The position numbers were made by a program, and so were the translations under genes. The notes under the pieces were generated by a model that was not told the DNA's origin, made no database searches, and saw only the letters and a list, made by a program, of their open reading frames with translations. Below are positions 54,857-63,879 of a stretch of 64,000 nt of DNA, one piece after another. Every line of letters begins with the position of its first letter. The first letter of the stretch is position 1. Location of the stretch: NCBI RefSeq assembly GCF_001661265.1, contig NW_017567021.1:180960-244959 (forward strand). The letters run 5' to 3'. The stretch is from Saitoella complicata NRRL Y-17804. Its lineage: Eukaryota; Ascomycota; Saitoellomycetes; Saitoellales; Saitoellaceae.

Positions 54857-57184
54857 CTACTCCCCATCCTCCCTATCCCCAAACATCCCCCCAACCCCAC
54901 CTCCCGACGGCGCCTTAACCTTCTTCACCCTCGAAATCCCACCAAGCTGCATTTTAACCCCAGCCTTTCCACCTAATCCCAGCTTAATACCACCCGGCTT
55001 GAGTCCGCCGAGTGACAACGTCGGTGTCGGTGCTGGCACCGGTACCGGTATTGGTGCAAAAGTGGGTGTAGGTTCGGCGGGTTCGTCGGATATCGACATA
55101 GGCTGCCCGTCCACATCGAGCTCTTCGTCGTCATCGACGTCGAGGTCGAGAGGTACTCCATCGATGTCATCGATGTCATCGTCGTCATCAAGATACAACG
55201 GCGCACCGTCAATGTCAATATCAGCGGTGTTCATCGGCCCACCATCCACATCGATCGACTCATCGCCATCAACGTTAACGTTGCCAGTAGATGATTGTGT
55301 CGGTACAGCGGCGATAGAGTGTGGAACCGACGCCCCACCAACAGTTTTCCACCCTCCCTGCTTCACCTTCACCTCCCCCTCCTTCCCATCCACTCCTTCC
55401 GCCACCTCCCGTTCTCCAGCACCGGTAGCGGCTTCCCGTTCTCCTTCCCCAACCTCCCCCCTCAACCACCCCCTGAACCCCCCCAACACCCCCGCCGAAA
55501 ACATCATCCACCCCTCCCAAACCCCAACCACCCCCAAAACCCTCTCCTCCCACGTCTTCGCCTTAATCCGCCCCCCCTCGAACCCGCGATACACATCTCC
55601 CAAATACCCAAACACCCGACCCAGCGACTCCTCGAACGCGGCGCGGTAGCGCCAGGCGTCTTTGATGGGGGTGCTGGAGTTGTGGAGGATGTCACTCACC
55701 AAAAACAAGCGAGCCAATAAGACCCCCGGACTCGCTTTAGTGGAACGACACGCCGCACACAGCACCTCCACAACCTCCTCCGCCGCATCAGCTCTCCCTA
55801 AACAGTATGCCATAGCAGCAGCGATGGTACCACGACGGGACACATCGAGCCTGCGGACGAGCCATACCAATCTGCGTCTCGCTCTTGGTCCCAAGATTCC
55901 CGTGCGGGATGTCGCGATGGTGGCTTGGTCTTGATCGGCTTCGTCTTCGTCTTCGGTGTCGTTTTCGACGAGCGGAGGGGGTGGTCGCCATGGTGTGCCG
56001 TTTGCGAAGATTGGTTTTGGTGCATGATCGACAGCTTGGTGGCTCAGCGCGCTCCAAACCTTCCACCGATAGTACCGATGGAGGTCTCCTGCTTCTGAGT
56101 GGACGAGTGGTGATACGGGCCATAACCACGCATACTCGATATTCTCCCTCTCGCGGTGCATGAGGAGGGATTCGAACTCGGGTCCGTACTTCAGGACGTT
56201 TTCGACGACGGAGTGGATGCGTCGACGGACTTTGATATCACGTGGCTTCTCGACGCGGATTTCTAGTTTGCCTGGGGCTGTGGATGGTCGGTTCGTGGGT
56301 GGTGGAGGGACACGGGTGAATGCACCAGCACCACCACCTATCGTTGTTGGCGGTGGCCGGAACTGCAGCGCACTTTCCACCTCCGCTCCCTTGGCGCCGT
56401 AGTAGGACTCCTCAGTGTCTTGGGTTGCTGTCGGTGTCGTGGAGAGGGGTTGTGCGAAATACCCTTGTCCAAGATAGTATCCTTCCAAAAGTTTTCGTAC
56501 TGCACTGATCGCTTTCGCTGTACCGAACTTGAGTTCGGCTTCCATACTCTCCCGAACATTAGTACCGAGGCTGCTCCCTCCCAGTGTAATCTTAACATCC
56601 TCCTCGACCTCATTCGCCAAGATCGCGCGAAGCGCCATTTCAGACATATTTGGTGGTAAATTTGCCACGACAAGAACATGCTCTGTAACTACATTGGATC
56701 TGGAGTCGGGGGTAGCGGTGCCGGGTGTGTGGCCATGCATATGAGGTGGAATGCGCTTTTGGTGTTTGTCCCGGGTGTCGTGGCCGCGTTTCAGTTCTTC
56801 GAGGAAGGTATCCAAGTTCCTCTTCTTTCCTTGAGGGATATTGTCTTGCTGTCCATGTCCAGATAATCGTCCAGCAGCTGCAGCTGGTGCGAAATGCCTC
56901 TTTCCTCCCCTCAGTCCCACAGGCGCCTGTCCCACGAACTCTTGCCCCCCTCTTTGATCCCCTTCGAATGATTTCACAAAATCATCATAAACAGCCCTGG
57001 CCTCCTCCTCATCCCTCCTCTTTTTCTCCTCTGCCTCTTTCTGTGCTTTCTCGAATGCGGAGAGTTTTGCGGGTGCGCCGTATTGGAAGAGGTTTACTTT
57101 GGTGTTGGGGATGACGGGTGCGGGTGGGAGTTGAGGGTTCGTTGAGGTTGAGCTGGGTATCGGAGGTCGTGGAGGGTTGGACAT
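54857..57184 (-). CDS. U2 snRNP-associated SURP motif protein (SR140-like splicing factor)
   Basis: The frame extends to 57388, but the ATG at 57184 gives MSNPPRPPIPSS and 775 residues without introns. An N-terminal Pro-rich and charged region includes KVNLFQYGAPAKLSAFEKAQ and the conserved RDEEEARAVYDDFVKSFEG. An RRM-like stretch follows (VLVVANLPPNMSEMALRAIL). The SURP motif reads HSVVENVLKYGPEFESLLMHR with YRWKVWS, and the CID domain covers about 480-600 (LFLVSDILHNSSTPIKDAWRY). The C-terminal region is acidic, with several IDGAP/VDGQP repeats. This order (RRM, SURP, CID) is that of SR140/U2SURP. It shares a 106-bp divergent promoter with DAD2. Confidence 0.85.
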   Translation of the reverse strand: MSNPPRPPIPSSTSTNPQLPPAPVIPNTKVNLFQYGAPAKLSAFEKAQKEAEEKKRRDEEEARAVYDDFVKSFEGDQRGGQEFVGQAPVGLRGGKRHFAPAAAAGRLSGHGQQDNIPQGKKRNLDTFLEELKRGHDTRDKHQKRIPPHMHGHTPGTATPDSRSNVVTEHVLVVANLPPNMSEMALRAILANEVEEDVKITLGGSSLGTNVRESMEAELKFGTAKAISAVRKLLEGYYLGQGYFAQPLSTTPTATQDTEESYYGAKGAEVESALQFRPPPTTIGGGAGAFTRVPPPPTNRPSTAPGKLEIRVEKPRDIKVRRRIHSVVENVLKYGPEFESLLMHRERENIEYAWLWPVSPLVHSEAGDLHRYYRWKVWSALSHQAVDHAPKPIFANGTPWRPPPPLVENDTEDEDEADQDQATIATSRTGILGPRARRRLVWLVRRLDVSRRGTIAAAMAYCLGRADAAEEVVEVLCAACRSTKASPGVLLARLFLVSDILHNSSTPIKDAWRYRAAFEESLGRVFGYLGDVYRGFEGGRIKAKTWEERVLGVVGVWEGWMMFSAGVLGGFRGWLRGEVGEGEREAATGAGEREVAEGVDGKEGEVKVKQGGWKTVGGASVPHSIAAVPTQSSTGNVNVDGDESIDVDGGPMNTADIDIDGAPLYLDDDDDIDDIDGVPLDLDVDDDEELDVDGQPMSISDEPAEPTPTFAPIPVPVPAPTPTLSLGGLKPGGIKLGLGGKAGVKMQLGGISRVKKVKAPSGGGVGGMFGDREDGE

Positions 57185-57290
57185 GCTGAACGGTCCAGTT
57201 GGGTGCTGTGCGACGTTTGGGTGTCCGACGCCGGCTGCATGACGGGCCGTGTAAATATCCCCGACCAACCCTACACCCGAACAAACAACA

Positions 57291-57558
57291 ATGTCGACAT
57301 CCAACAACGACGTACAAAGGGTACGTAGTCGAGCTGCCAGCCCTTTCCCTTTCTCCCTCCAGCTGCAGCTGACACCCAGCGTACCCACAGCGAGAACTCA
57401 AGACCCTCACAACCCTACGTGCGACACTAGAATCAATCCGCTTGCTTACGGAGGGTGTAGCGAAGGATTTGGGGACGGGAGAGAGGAATTATGAGGCTGT
57501 TAGGGAGGTTAACGAGAGGTGGGCCAAGGTTGTTGAGGGTGCGGCAGCTGGGAAGTGA
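57291..57558 (+). CDS. DAD2: DASH complex subunit Dad2-like protein
   Basis: Exon 1 57291-57320 (MSTSNNDVQR) and exon 2 57391-57558, joined over a 70-nt intron (GTACGT donor, CTGAC branch, CAG acceptor), give 65 residues. The protein is one helical segment: RELKTLTTLRATLESIR, then LLTEGVAKDLGTGER, then NYEAVREVNERWAKVV. Spacing of the leading ExLxxLxxLR to the closing EAVxxVxxxW is 44 residues, the same as in the Dad2 family as I remember it. Other small DASH subunits have different anchors. Identification rests on this layout rather than strong identity, so Dad4 or an unrelated coiled coil remains possible. DUO1 lies 54 kb away. Confidence 0.6.
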
Positions 57559-57897
57559 ATGGATCTGAATAATGGACTTGCGCTTCAATGGAGACGCCCG
57601 CGTTGACCAGCTCGAGCCTTGCCGGCGTCGAAACGAGCATACATACGGCCCGGGCATCTCGAGTTGGAGAACGCCCAACGTGCTGACGTGCCAGAGAATA
57701 CAGCAATTGCAGCTGGTGGGCATACGACGCCATGGAGAGAGAAGCCTAGAATACGGAACGACGAGGCAGAAAGTAGAACTCGAAAAGTTTGTCATTGTAT
57801 CAGCAACGCAACGCAACGCATCCCGATTCTCCCCTCCTTCCACTCCCATTATCTCCCTGCTACTACAACATTTATTCTTCTCCCCCACTCTACCACC
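57559..57897. other. Convergent intergenic region DAD2 / NTF2
   Basis: 339 bp carrying the 3' flanks of both genes. Frames crossing it are not supported. Confidence 0.4.
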
Positions 57898-58454
57898 CTA
57901 CATATAATTCAACCTAAAAACATCATTGAAAACATAATAGCTACCCCCCTCCGGCACCAAATGGAAGACCTGCGAATACCTCTGCGTCGTCGTCTCATCA
58001 TCAATCTGCAACTCTCCCGTGACCATGACCAGTACGCCGCCTGAAGAGGGGGAAGATGGTTGAGCGTCACGGGTTGAGATGCGGTGTTTGACCCGGGCGA
58101 AGGGGAGGGAGACTAGTTTTTGGACGATGGCTGAGGTGCCTTGGATTTGGGCGCCTTCGAAGGAGAGCATGGAGTGATCGCGCTGGGATCGTTACGTTAG
58201 TAACGATTCTTCAAGAGCGTTCATTCCCGACCGAGCAACTGCGACGGCCGTGGCTCGGGGAAGAGGGGGAAGCGGCTCGGAAGGGGAGGAGAAAAACGTA
58301 CGTAGAGCGCAGTCAATTGCGACCTATCCGTGTCGAAGGTGTTGTAATAAAAGTCAGTGAACTGGACTATCCCAGACACCGACGCGTCAGCAACGGCGCC
58401 CCCTCAATTCAATAGAGCAAAGAGCGTACCGGCGAGGGCGTTAAAGTCAGTCAT
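57898..58454 (-). CDS. NTF2: Nuclear transport factor 2
   Basis: Dimeric carrier that returns RanGDP to the nucleus. Three exons: 58454-58430, 58366-58302 and 58182-57898. The introns are 63 nt (GTACGC donor, GCTGAC branch) and 119 nt (GTACGT donor, ACTAAC branch). The product is 124 residues, as expected. Splicing assembles [28 protein letters not shown] and [20 protein letters not shown], then [48 protein letters not shown] and the C-terminal VFRLNYM. These blocks match the single-domain NTF2 fold throughout. It is divergent from TVP18. Confidence 0.93.
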
Positions 58455-58781
58455 CTTGCAACTCAAAATTGTATGAGACGGTGTTTTTGGTGGAATTCGA
58501 CGTACGTTGTGTATGGATGCCCCGTTACGCTGGGGGATGCAGGGTGGAGGACGATACCATCGATGACTGAGAAGCTTTAAATGACAAAGAATATGAATTT
58601 TCCCAAAAACATTCCACACCTATTGAACCTGCGCCCTCTGGCTTCGACTCACGGCCGCACTGGAGAACCCTGCATCCCCCCGACGTCACGCACGGTACCC
58701 GCCTCCGATCTTGCCCAGCCCCCACCAACAACAACCAGTTCAAACAGTTCAACCCATTGATCGGTCATATACTCAGTCAAG
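58455..58781. promoter_or_regulatory. Divergent promoter NTF2 / TVP18
   Basis: 327 bp, no supported gene. Confidence 0.4.
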
Positions 58782-59354
58782 ATGCCGGATCTTCAAGGAA
58801 TGCTCGCACGGTCTTACTTCAACAAATTGGGCGAGGAGTTCAAGACGAGGAATTTCAGGTATGGCCCCCTCTCTTGGCGCGTCCACGCTATTGCTGTCAA
58901 TTGGTGTAGGAAAGAGACAACGTACTGATTCGAGTTGGATCGTAGCATCTACGCACAATGGTTCGGTCTCTTGGACATCATCCTCTGCTTCGCCCTCGGA
59001 ATCTCCAACCTCTTCCACACAACCCTCGTCATAATCATGTCCGCCCTCGCCCTCCTCTTCGGCTTTCTCCTCATCTTCATCGAAATCCCATTCCTCCTCC
59101 GCATCTGTCCCCTGTCCGAGAATTTTACCTCTTTTGTCAGGAGGTTCGGTGATAATAGGATGAGGTGTGTGGTTTATTTGGTGATGGCGGGGGTGGAGTG
59201 GGCGAGTCTGGCGTTTCAGGCGACGAGTTTGATTGTTGTTGCGTTGTTTTTGACGGTTACGGGGGCTTGTTATGGGTTTGCGGCGGTGAAGAGGCAGGAG
59301 TTTACGAGCAGCAAGATGCTTGGTGGTGGGGGTGTTGCACAGATGATTGTGTAA
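58782..59354 (+). CDS. TVP18: Golgi membrane protein Tvp18
   Basis: Exon 1 58782-58858 and exon 2 58946-59354 across an 87-nt intron (GTATGG donor, ACTGATT branch, TAG acceptor) give 161 residues. Four hydrophobic segments are evident: WFGLLDIILCFALGISNLF, IIMSALALLFGFLLIFIEI, VVYLVMAGVEWASLAFQ and SLIVVALFLTVTGACYGFA. Family blocks are EEFKTRNFSIYAQW at the splice junction, IPFLLRICPLSENF and the C-terminal SSKMLGGGGVAQMIV. Tvp18 is a late-Golgi vesicle-trafficking membrane protein. Confidence 0.92.
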
Positions 59355-59596
59355 GCGCGAAAACGACCTCGAACTTCGATTTGGTCTTGAGAATTGGGCT
59401 TGCGGGGTGGAGATAATCGTGGTTGTTGGAGGGACGGATGTGTAGAAAGCGGTGGGAGAGCAATGATACCGTATGGACTGATATTCTGTATAATTATTGC
59501 CGGGAAAGTTCAATTGATACCTTATTGATTTCATGCCCAGTCCGGAACATATATCGACAAAAATCCCTGAAACTTCCTGATTGCTTGATTCACTCG

Positions 59597-60100
59597 TCAC
59601 TTATCCGTAACGGTTACCTCTCCCACACTCCCCTCCGTCTCCCGAATAACCAACCCCTGGGCAACCAACAACGGCGTGGAGTCAAGCCAAACAGTATACT
59701 CCTTCATCTTCTTCTCCTCACTTCTCGGATCATCGAATACCATCCTCGCAGCCCACCCAACCGTGACTTCTTCACCAATATGCGGACCCTTGGCGAGTGT
59801 ATACGTAACCTTCCCTCTAATCATCACCTCTTGCGGGAAGATATGTCCATCGCCCTCTCCGTACCCTGTCACGCCTGGCACCGTATAGATCCCTTCCGCA
59901 ACATGATGACGTTTCGAGACGGGCGCCCACATCCCCTCCCGCATCTTGGTCAGAGCATCAGTCCCGGTGAATGATTTGAGCCCGAATGTTGCGGTAGCGG
60001 TGGGGGTGAAGTAGTTGACGTAGGCGGTGGTTCCGGCGGGGGAGGAGTCGTCGGAGGTTTTGTAGAAGGCGGTTATGAAGGATTCGAGGGGGGAGGCCAT
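59597..60100 (-). CDS. SnoaL/NTF2-like fold protein
   Basis: The open frame continues upstream to 60289, but the ATG at 60100 gives MASPLESFITAFYKTSDD and 167 residues. The pattern FITAFYKTSDD, VNYFTPTATATFGLKSFTG, ALTKMREGMWAPVSKRHHV, GTVTYTL-like central strands, WAARMVFDD and KEYTVWLDSTPLL fits the SnoaL-like NTF2 fold. Such proteins are cyclases, isomerases or small-molecule binders. No substrate can be assigned. It is divergent from the CoA-transferase (266 bp). Confidence 0.7.
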   Translation of the reverse strand: MASPLESFITAFYKTSDDSSPAGTTAYVNYFTPTATATFGLKSFTGTDALTKMREGMWAPVSKRHHVAEGIYTVPGVTGYGEGDGHIFPQEVMIRGKVTYTLAKGPHIGEEVTVGWAARMVFDDPRSEEKKMKEYTVWLDSTPLLVAQGLVIRETEGSVGEVTVTDK

Positions 60101-60366
60101 TGTGATTTGTCGTAGTAACAAGTATGGAGAGTCCTCGAGGAGGTTAGGGATCAGGTATGAGAGCAAGGGTCTACGTGCACGGATACATTCATCCTTCGAT
60201 TGCGATTGAGCGGGGGGAGCGGAGATGCGCCGGGTTGTGTCGGCTCTGAGGTCGCGACTTCGGCAGTTGGATGGGGCCAACCCCCACACCCAAATTACCT
60301 GTCAGATATGTCCGGGCTCCTCCTCCGTAACTCCCAATCCAACCGCAATTCGCCAGAGCTGTCATC

Positions 60367-62082
60367 ATGGCAGCACCTGCAGACTCCTGCTCCATCACCG
60401 CCCGTGCTCGCGAGATCTTCGCCTCGCTCTTCCCTCTCCTTCCTGCCGAGGCTGGACCGTTTGCAGAGTTCGTTACCATCACCACCTCCGACGCGAGAGA
60501 CGGTGAACCAAGTCATGACTTCCCATACCTACCCTGTCCTTTTCCAGAGACCGAGCTCGCTTCCGCTTTGAAAGCGCTTGAGGCCACGATGTGTCTCCTC
60601 ATCGCCTCTGACCGCTTCGGATCCGAGAAGGAAAGGAAAGCTATTATCGAAACCGAACGAGCGAGTTTGTTTCTGTTGATGACATACGTCTCCACCGTTG
60701 GTCGCCGAAACAAACACCATCCCCAAGTCCGCGAGTTCCTCAAAGACACTGATCTCCACCGCGCACAATCCAACATCTATCGCCGTTTATCCGCGAATAT
60801 ATACCCTACGAAGGATGGTAGGTACTTCCATCTCCATGGATCGTTGTTGTCGGATCCTTCGTTAGGGATGGTGGGGTTACCCCCGTATAAGGAGGAGTTG
60901 ACGGCGTACGGGGATGTGGTGAAGGTTATCGGGGATGCGGTGAAAAAGTTTACGGCGGCGGAGTTGGAGAAGGGCGCAGAAGAACGGAAGCAGGCCGGTG
61001 CGATTTGTTTGACGATGGGGGAGTGGGCGGAGACGGAGCAGGGTCGTATCGCACATTCCTTGCCTCCATATGTCCTCGAACCCGTCCCTGCCGCCTCATC
61101 GTCAGGACCTACACCCTGGCCACAAACCGACAGCGATAAGCTTCTGTCAGGCATCAAAGTCCTCGAACTTTGCCGCATCATCGCCGGTCCCACCATCGGC
61201 CGAACCCTCGCCTCCTACGGCGCTTCCGTCCTCAAAATCACCTCACCCAATCTCTCCGACGTCCCCTTCTTCCAAGTCGACGGAAACGCCGGGAAGCGCT
61301 GCGCCGAGCTCGACCTAAAATCAGCCGAAGGCAGGAAGGTGTTCGAGGAGTTGGTGAAGGAGGCTGATGTCGTTGTCGATGGGTACAGATTGGGGGCGTT
61401 GGATAGGCTCGGCTATGGACCGGAGGGGTTGGGGAGGTTGTTGGAGGGGAGGGGGAGGGGGTTCGTTTATGTTAGGGAGAATTGTTATGGACATGTGGGA
61501 CCTTGGGCTGAGCGTGCCGGATGGCAGCAAATCGCGGACGTCTCAACCGGCGTCGCCATCGCGATGGGGAAAGCACTCGGACTAGAGGGTAACGAACCCG
61601 TGGTCCCGCCGTTCCCGATGTCGGACTATGGCACGGGGAGTCTGGGGACGATTGCGGTGTTGCACGGATTATGGAATAGGAAGGTTCATGGAGGGAACTG
61701 GGTGGGGAGTACGAGTTTGGCGGCGTATGATACGTTGCTGACGAAACAAGGCGAATACCCACCCGCAGTTTTAGACAAGTTGTTCGACGCGCACAAGGCG
61801 TTGGGGTTGGAGTTGGTGTGTACGGATAACGTTGACGTCGTGTCGAAAAAGTCGCTGAAGACGTTGAAAGAGCTCGCGCCGTTTTTGTTTGATGAGGGGT
61901 ATTTGATTGAGGTTCCGGGTTATGGGTTTGGGACGAAGGAGGCGAGGGCGAGTGGGAGGAGGGATGTGGTTGAGGAGTGTAAGGTTGTGAAGGGTACGGT
62001 CGAGTTTGTGGGTGTGGAGACGAATGGGGAGTTTGAGGAGGGCACGAGGGTTAATGGGTGGGATGAGGCAAGGTGGTGGTAA
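60367..62082 (+). CDS. Class III CoA-transferase (CaiB/BaiF family)
   Basis: Intronless, 571 residues. An N-terminal region of about 250 residues precedes the first Rossmann half of the CoA-transferase: GIKVLELCRIIAGPTIGRTLASYGASVLKITS. Then follow ELDLKSAEGRKVFEELVKEADVVVDGYR and RLGYGPEGL, then GFVYVRENCYGHVGPWAERAGWQQIADVSTGVA and FPMSDYGTGSLGTIAVL. The C-terminal segment LIEVPGYGFGTKEA closes the interlaced fold. Fungal members transfer CoA between organic acids such as oxalate, carnitine or dicarboxylates; the substrate is unknown. Divergent from the SnoaL-like protein and convergent with the formate/nitrite transporter. Confidence 0.87.
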   Translation: MAAPADSCSITARAREIFASLFPLLPAEAGPFAEFVTITTSDARDGEPSHDFPYLPCPFPETELASALKALEATMCLLIASDRFGSEKERKAIIETERASLFLLMTYVSTVGRRNKHHPQVREFLKDTDLHRAQSNIYRRLSANIYPTKDGRYFHLHGSLLSDPSLGMVGLPPYKEELTAYGDVVKVIGDAVKKFTAAELEKGAEERKQAGAICLTMGEWAETEQGRIAHSLPPYVLEPVPAASSSGPTPWPQTDSDKLLSGIKVLELCRIIAGPTIGRTLASYGASVLKITSPNLSDVPFFQVDGNAGKRCAELDLKSAEGRKVFEELVKEADVVVDGYRLGALDRLGYGPEGLGRLLEGRGRGFVYVRENCYGHVGPWAERAGWQQIADVSTGVAIAMGKALGLEGNEPVVPPFPMSDYGTGSLGTIAVLHGLWNRKVHGGNWVGSTSLAAYDTLLTKQGEYPPAVLDKLFDAHKALGLELVCTDNVDVVSKKSLKTLKELAPFLFDEGYLIEVPGYGFGTKEARASGRRDVVEECKVVKGTVEFVGVETNGEFEEGTRVNGWDEARWW

Positions 62083-62177
62083 ACCAATGCAGCGCATAAC
62101 TGTGTATGTGTATGAGATGATTATATGATGCTTCTACGTCGTGACTGTCTCTACGACGCGTGTCTTCCTTCCCTGTC

Positions 62178-63335
62178 CTACTTCTTCGTCGGACCACCCT
62201 CACCCGTCCCAGGCTCCTGCTTCCCCTTCCTCCCCCGATGCCACGGCGCCGGCCCCGCAATATAAAGATACCAAACCGGCACCCCCACAAACAAACACCC
62301 CCCCACCAAATTCCCAATCGTCACGGGCACAACGCTCTTCCAAATATACTTCCCCACCGGAAACGGCTGTCCACCCTCCCCGACCATCATCGCCAACGGC
62401 AACAAAAAGAAATTGGCGACGACGTGTTCGAAGGCGAGAGAGATAAACGCGCCGATGAGGACGTAGATTACGACGAGTTTGGAGATGACGTCTTTAGACA
62501 TTGAGGCGATGTAGATTGCGAGGCAGACGAGCCAGTTGCAGGAGATTGCTCTTAGGAATATTTGGTGCCAGCCAGGAGCGTTGACTTTGTTTCCGGCGGT
62601 GGTGATGAGGAAGTGTTTATATGGATCACCCAGTGCTGTGGCATCGGCGTAGTACACCAATATACCGGCGAAAAAGAGCGAGCCGGCGAGGTTTCCGATA
62701 AATGCAATGGTGAGGTTGAGGAGGAGGTCATAGAGGGTTGTGTGGCCTGCGAGGGTTGATACGGTGAATGTTACGCAGTTTCCGGTGAAGAGTTCGGTGC
62801 CGGTGATGACGATCACAAACAGTCCCACCGGGAAAACAAGACCCTCCAATAGCCTAACAATACCGGGATTCGTCGCGTTCAAACCAGCTGAGCCGCCGCC
62901 GACGGTGATGTAGAGGAGTCCACCGAACGACAAGTATACACCCGCGAGAAAGGCTTTGAGGAAGAGGTGGTCGATGGGTTCTTTGGCTTTTGCGGCGCCG
63001 AGGGAGACGAGGAGGTGAGCGGCTTCGGCGGGGGTGTAGGCGTCTACGATGGAGTGTTGGGGGTGGGGCTTGGAGGCGGCGAGGGTTTTGAGGATTTGGA
63101 GGGATTCGGGGTCGTGGGGGGAGAGGGTTGTTGGGGTTTGGGCGTGGGAGGAGCTCTGGCGAGGGTGACCATGGAGGGGTGTTGAGTCGTACGCGTGGGG
63201 AGCGTAGGTACTCGTTGAGGCGGCTGTGGGAGGAGGGATGGGCATTGTGGTGGTGGGAGCGGGTGGATCCGCTGGGTAGGCAGCAGTATCGTCCGTATGC
63301 CAGTACTGTTGCGCCGGAGCTGGAATGCTGCTCAT
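62178..63335 (-). CDS. Formate/nitrite transporter (FNT family)
   Basis: Intronless, 385 residues, true ATG. A Pro/Ser/Thr-rich cytoplasmic N-terminus of about 90 residues precedes six membrane segments. Signature elements are KAFLAGVYLSFGGLLYITV, LFVIVITGTELFTGNCVTF, ISCNWLVCLAIYIASMS and the pore-histidine motif AFEHVVANFFLLPLAM. The last segment is VTIGNLVGGCLFVGVPVWYLY. FNT channels pass formate, nitrite, lactate or acetate as monoacids; the substrate cannot be chosen from sequence alone. It is the last recognised gene before the telomere, about 0.55 kb from the repeats. Confidence 0.9.
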   Translation of the reverse strand: MSSIPAPAQQYWHTDDTAAYPADPPAPTTTMPIPPPTAASTSTYAPHAYDSTPLHGHPRQSSSHAQTPTTLSPHDPESLQILKTLAASKPHPQHSIVDAYTPAEAAHLLVSLGAAKAKEPIDHLFLKAFLAGVYLSFGGLLYITVGGGSAGLNATNPGIVRLLEGLVFPVGLFVIVITGTELFTGNCVTFTVSTLAGHTTLYDLLLNLTIAFIGNLAGSLFFAGILVYYADATALGDPYKHFLITTAGNKVNAPGWHQIFLRAISCNWLVCLAIYIASMSKDVISKLVVIYVLIGAFISLAFEHVVANFFLLPLAMMVGEGGQPFPVGKYIWKSVVPVTIGNLVGGCLFVGVPVWYLYIAGPAPWHRGRKGKQEPGTGEGGPTKK

Positions 63336-63794
63336 CTTGATATACGGAAGCTTCCTCGTTGGACGCCGACAAAGATCAATGAAGGGTAACCCTGAGACTT
63401 TTCATCTTCAACGCGAATTTCGAATTTTCGCTGGAGGAGAGCGGAGGTGCTCGGCCGTGCGTCATCCTGCGTCATCGCTCGAAACTTGGCCGTGATTGCC
63501 GATTCAGCCTGTGCCAGTGAGGACGGCAACTGTAGCGAGTGTCACCCTAACCCTAAGTTTATGCCCATGTGTCAGGCATTGATCCGACAACAAAGAAGTG
63601 CCACCCCCATGCTGGAGCTTGTATGCGGTGTAACCATAATGGTGATGCCTGCCAGGTTGCGAAGGAAGGGCATGGTGTGTCCGATATTATTCCGGATTGG
63701 TTGGTGAACTTCTCCGCTTCCGATCTTGTGCTAATATTGCTGGACAGGGACAATCCCATTTATTGAAAGTACATCGCTCCTCCGACCGCCAGGG
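63336..63794. other. Subtelomeric stretch with a small Cys-rich open frame
   Basis: No gene with a proper start is seen. A frame opening at a GTG (63569) encodes CHPHAGACMRCNHNGDACQ followed by a hydrophobic end, stopping at 63766. The neighbouring frame also has CSECHPNPKFMPMC. This could be the rest of a Zn-binding protein. It also carries CCCTAACCCTAA at 63545-63556. Confidence 0.4.
63545..63556 (-). repeat. Interstitial telomere-like motif, inverted
   Basis: CCCTAACCCTAA, i.e. two TTAGGG units on the minus strand, opposite in orientation to the terminal array. Confidence 0.7.
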
Positions 63795-63879
63795 CTCCGA
63801 CCAACAACAAGGCTCCGACCACCCGCCAGACCGCTGGTACCAAGGGTTAGGGTGGTCGGAGCCTTGTTGTTGGTCGGAG
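63795..63879. repeat. Perfect 30-bp inverted repeat at the telomere boundary
   Basis: The left arm 63795-63824 begins CTCCGACCAACAACAAGGCT. The right arm 63850-63879 is its exact reverse complement. The 25-nt spacer (63825-63849) runs into an AGGGTTAG motif. Telomeric TTAGGG begins at the very next base, 63880. Confidence 0.95.

Noticed and set aside
54792-55649. Plus-strand Pro/Ser-rich 285-codon frame
   Set aside because: Antisense of the acidic and Pro-rich C-terminus of the SR140-like gene.
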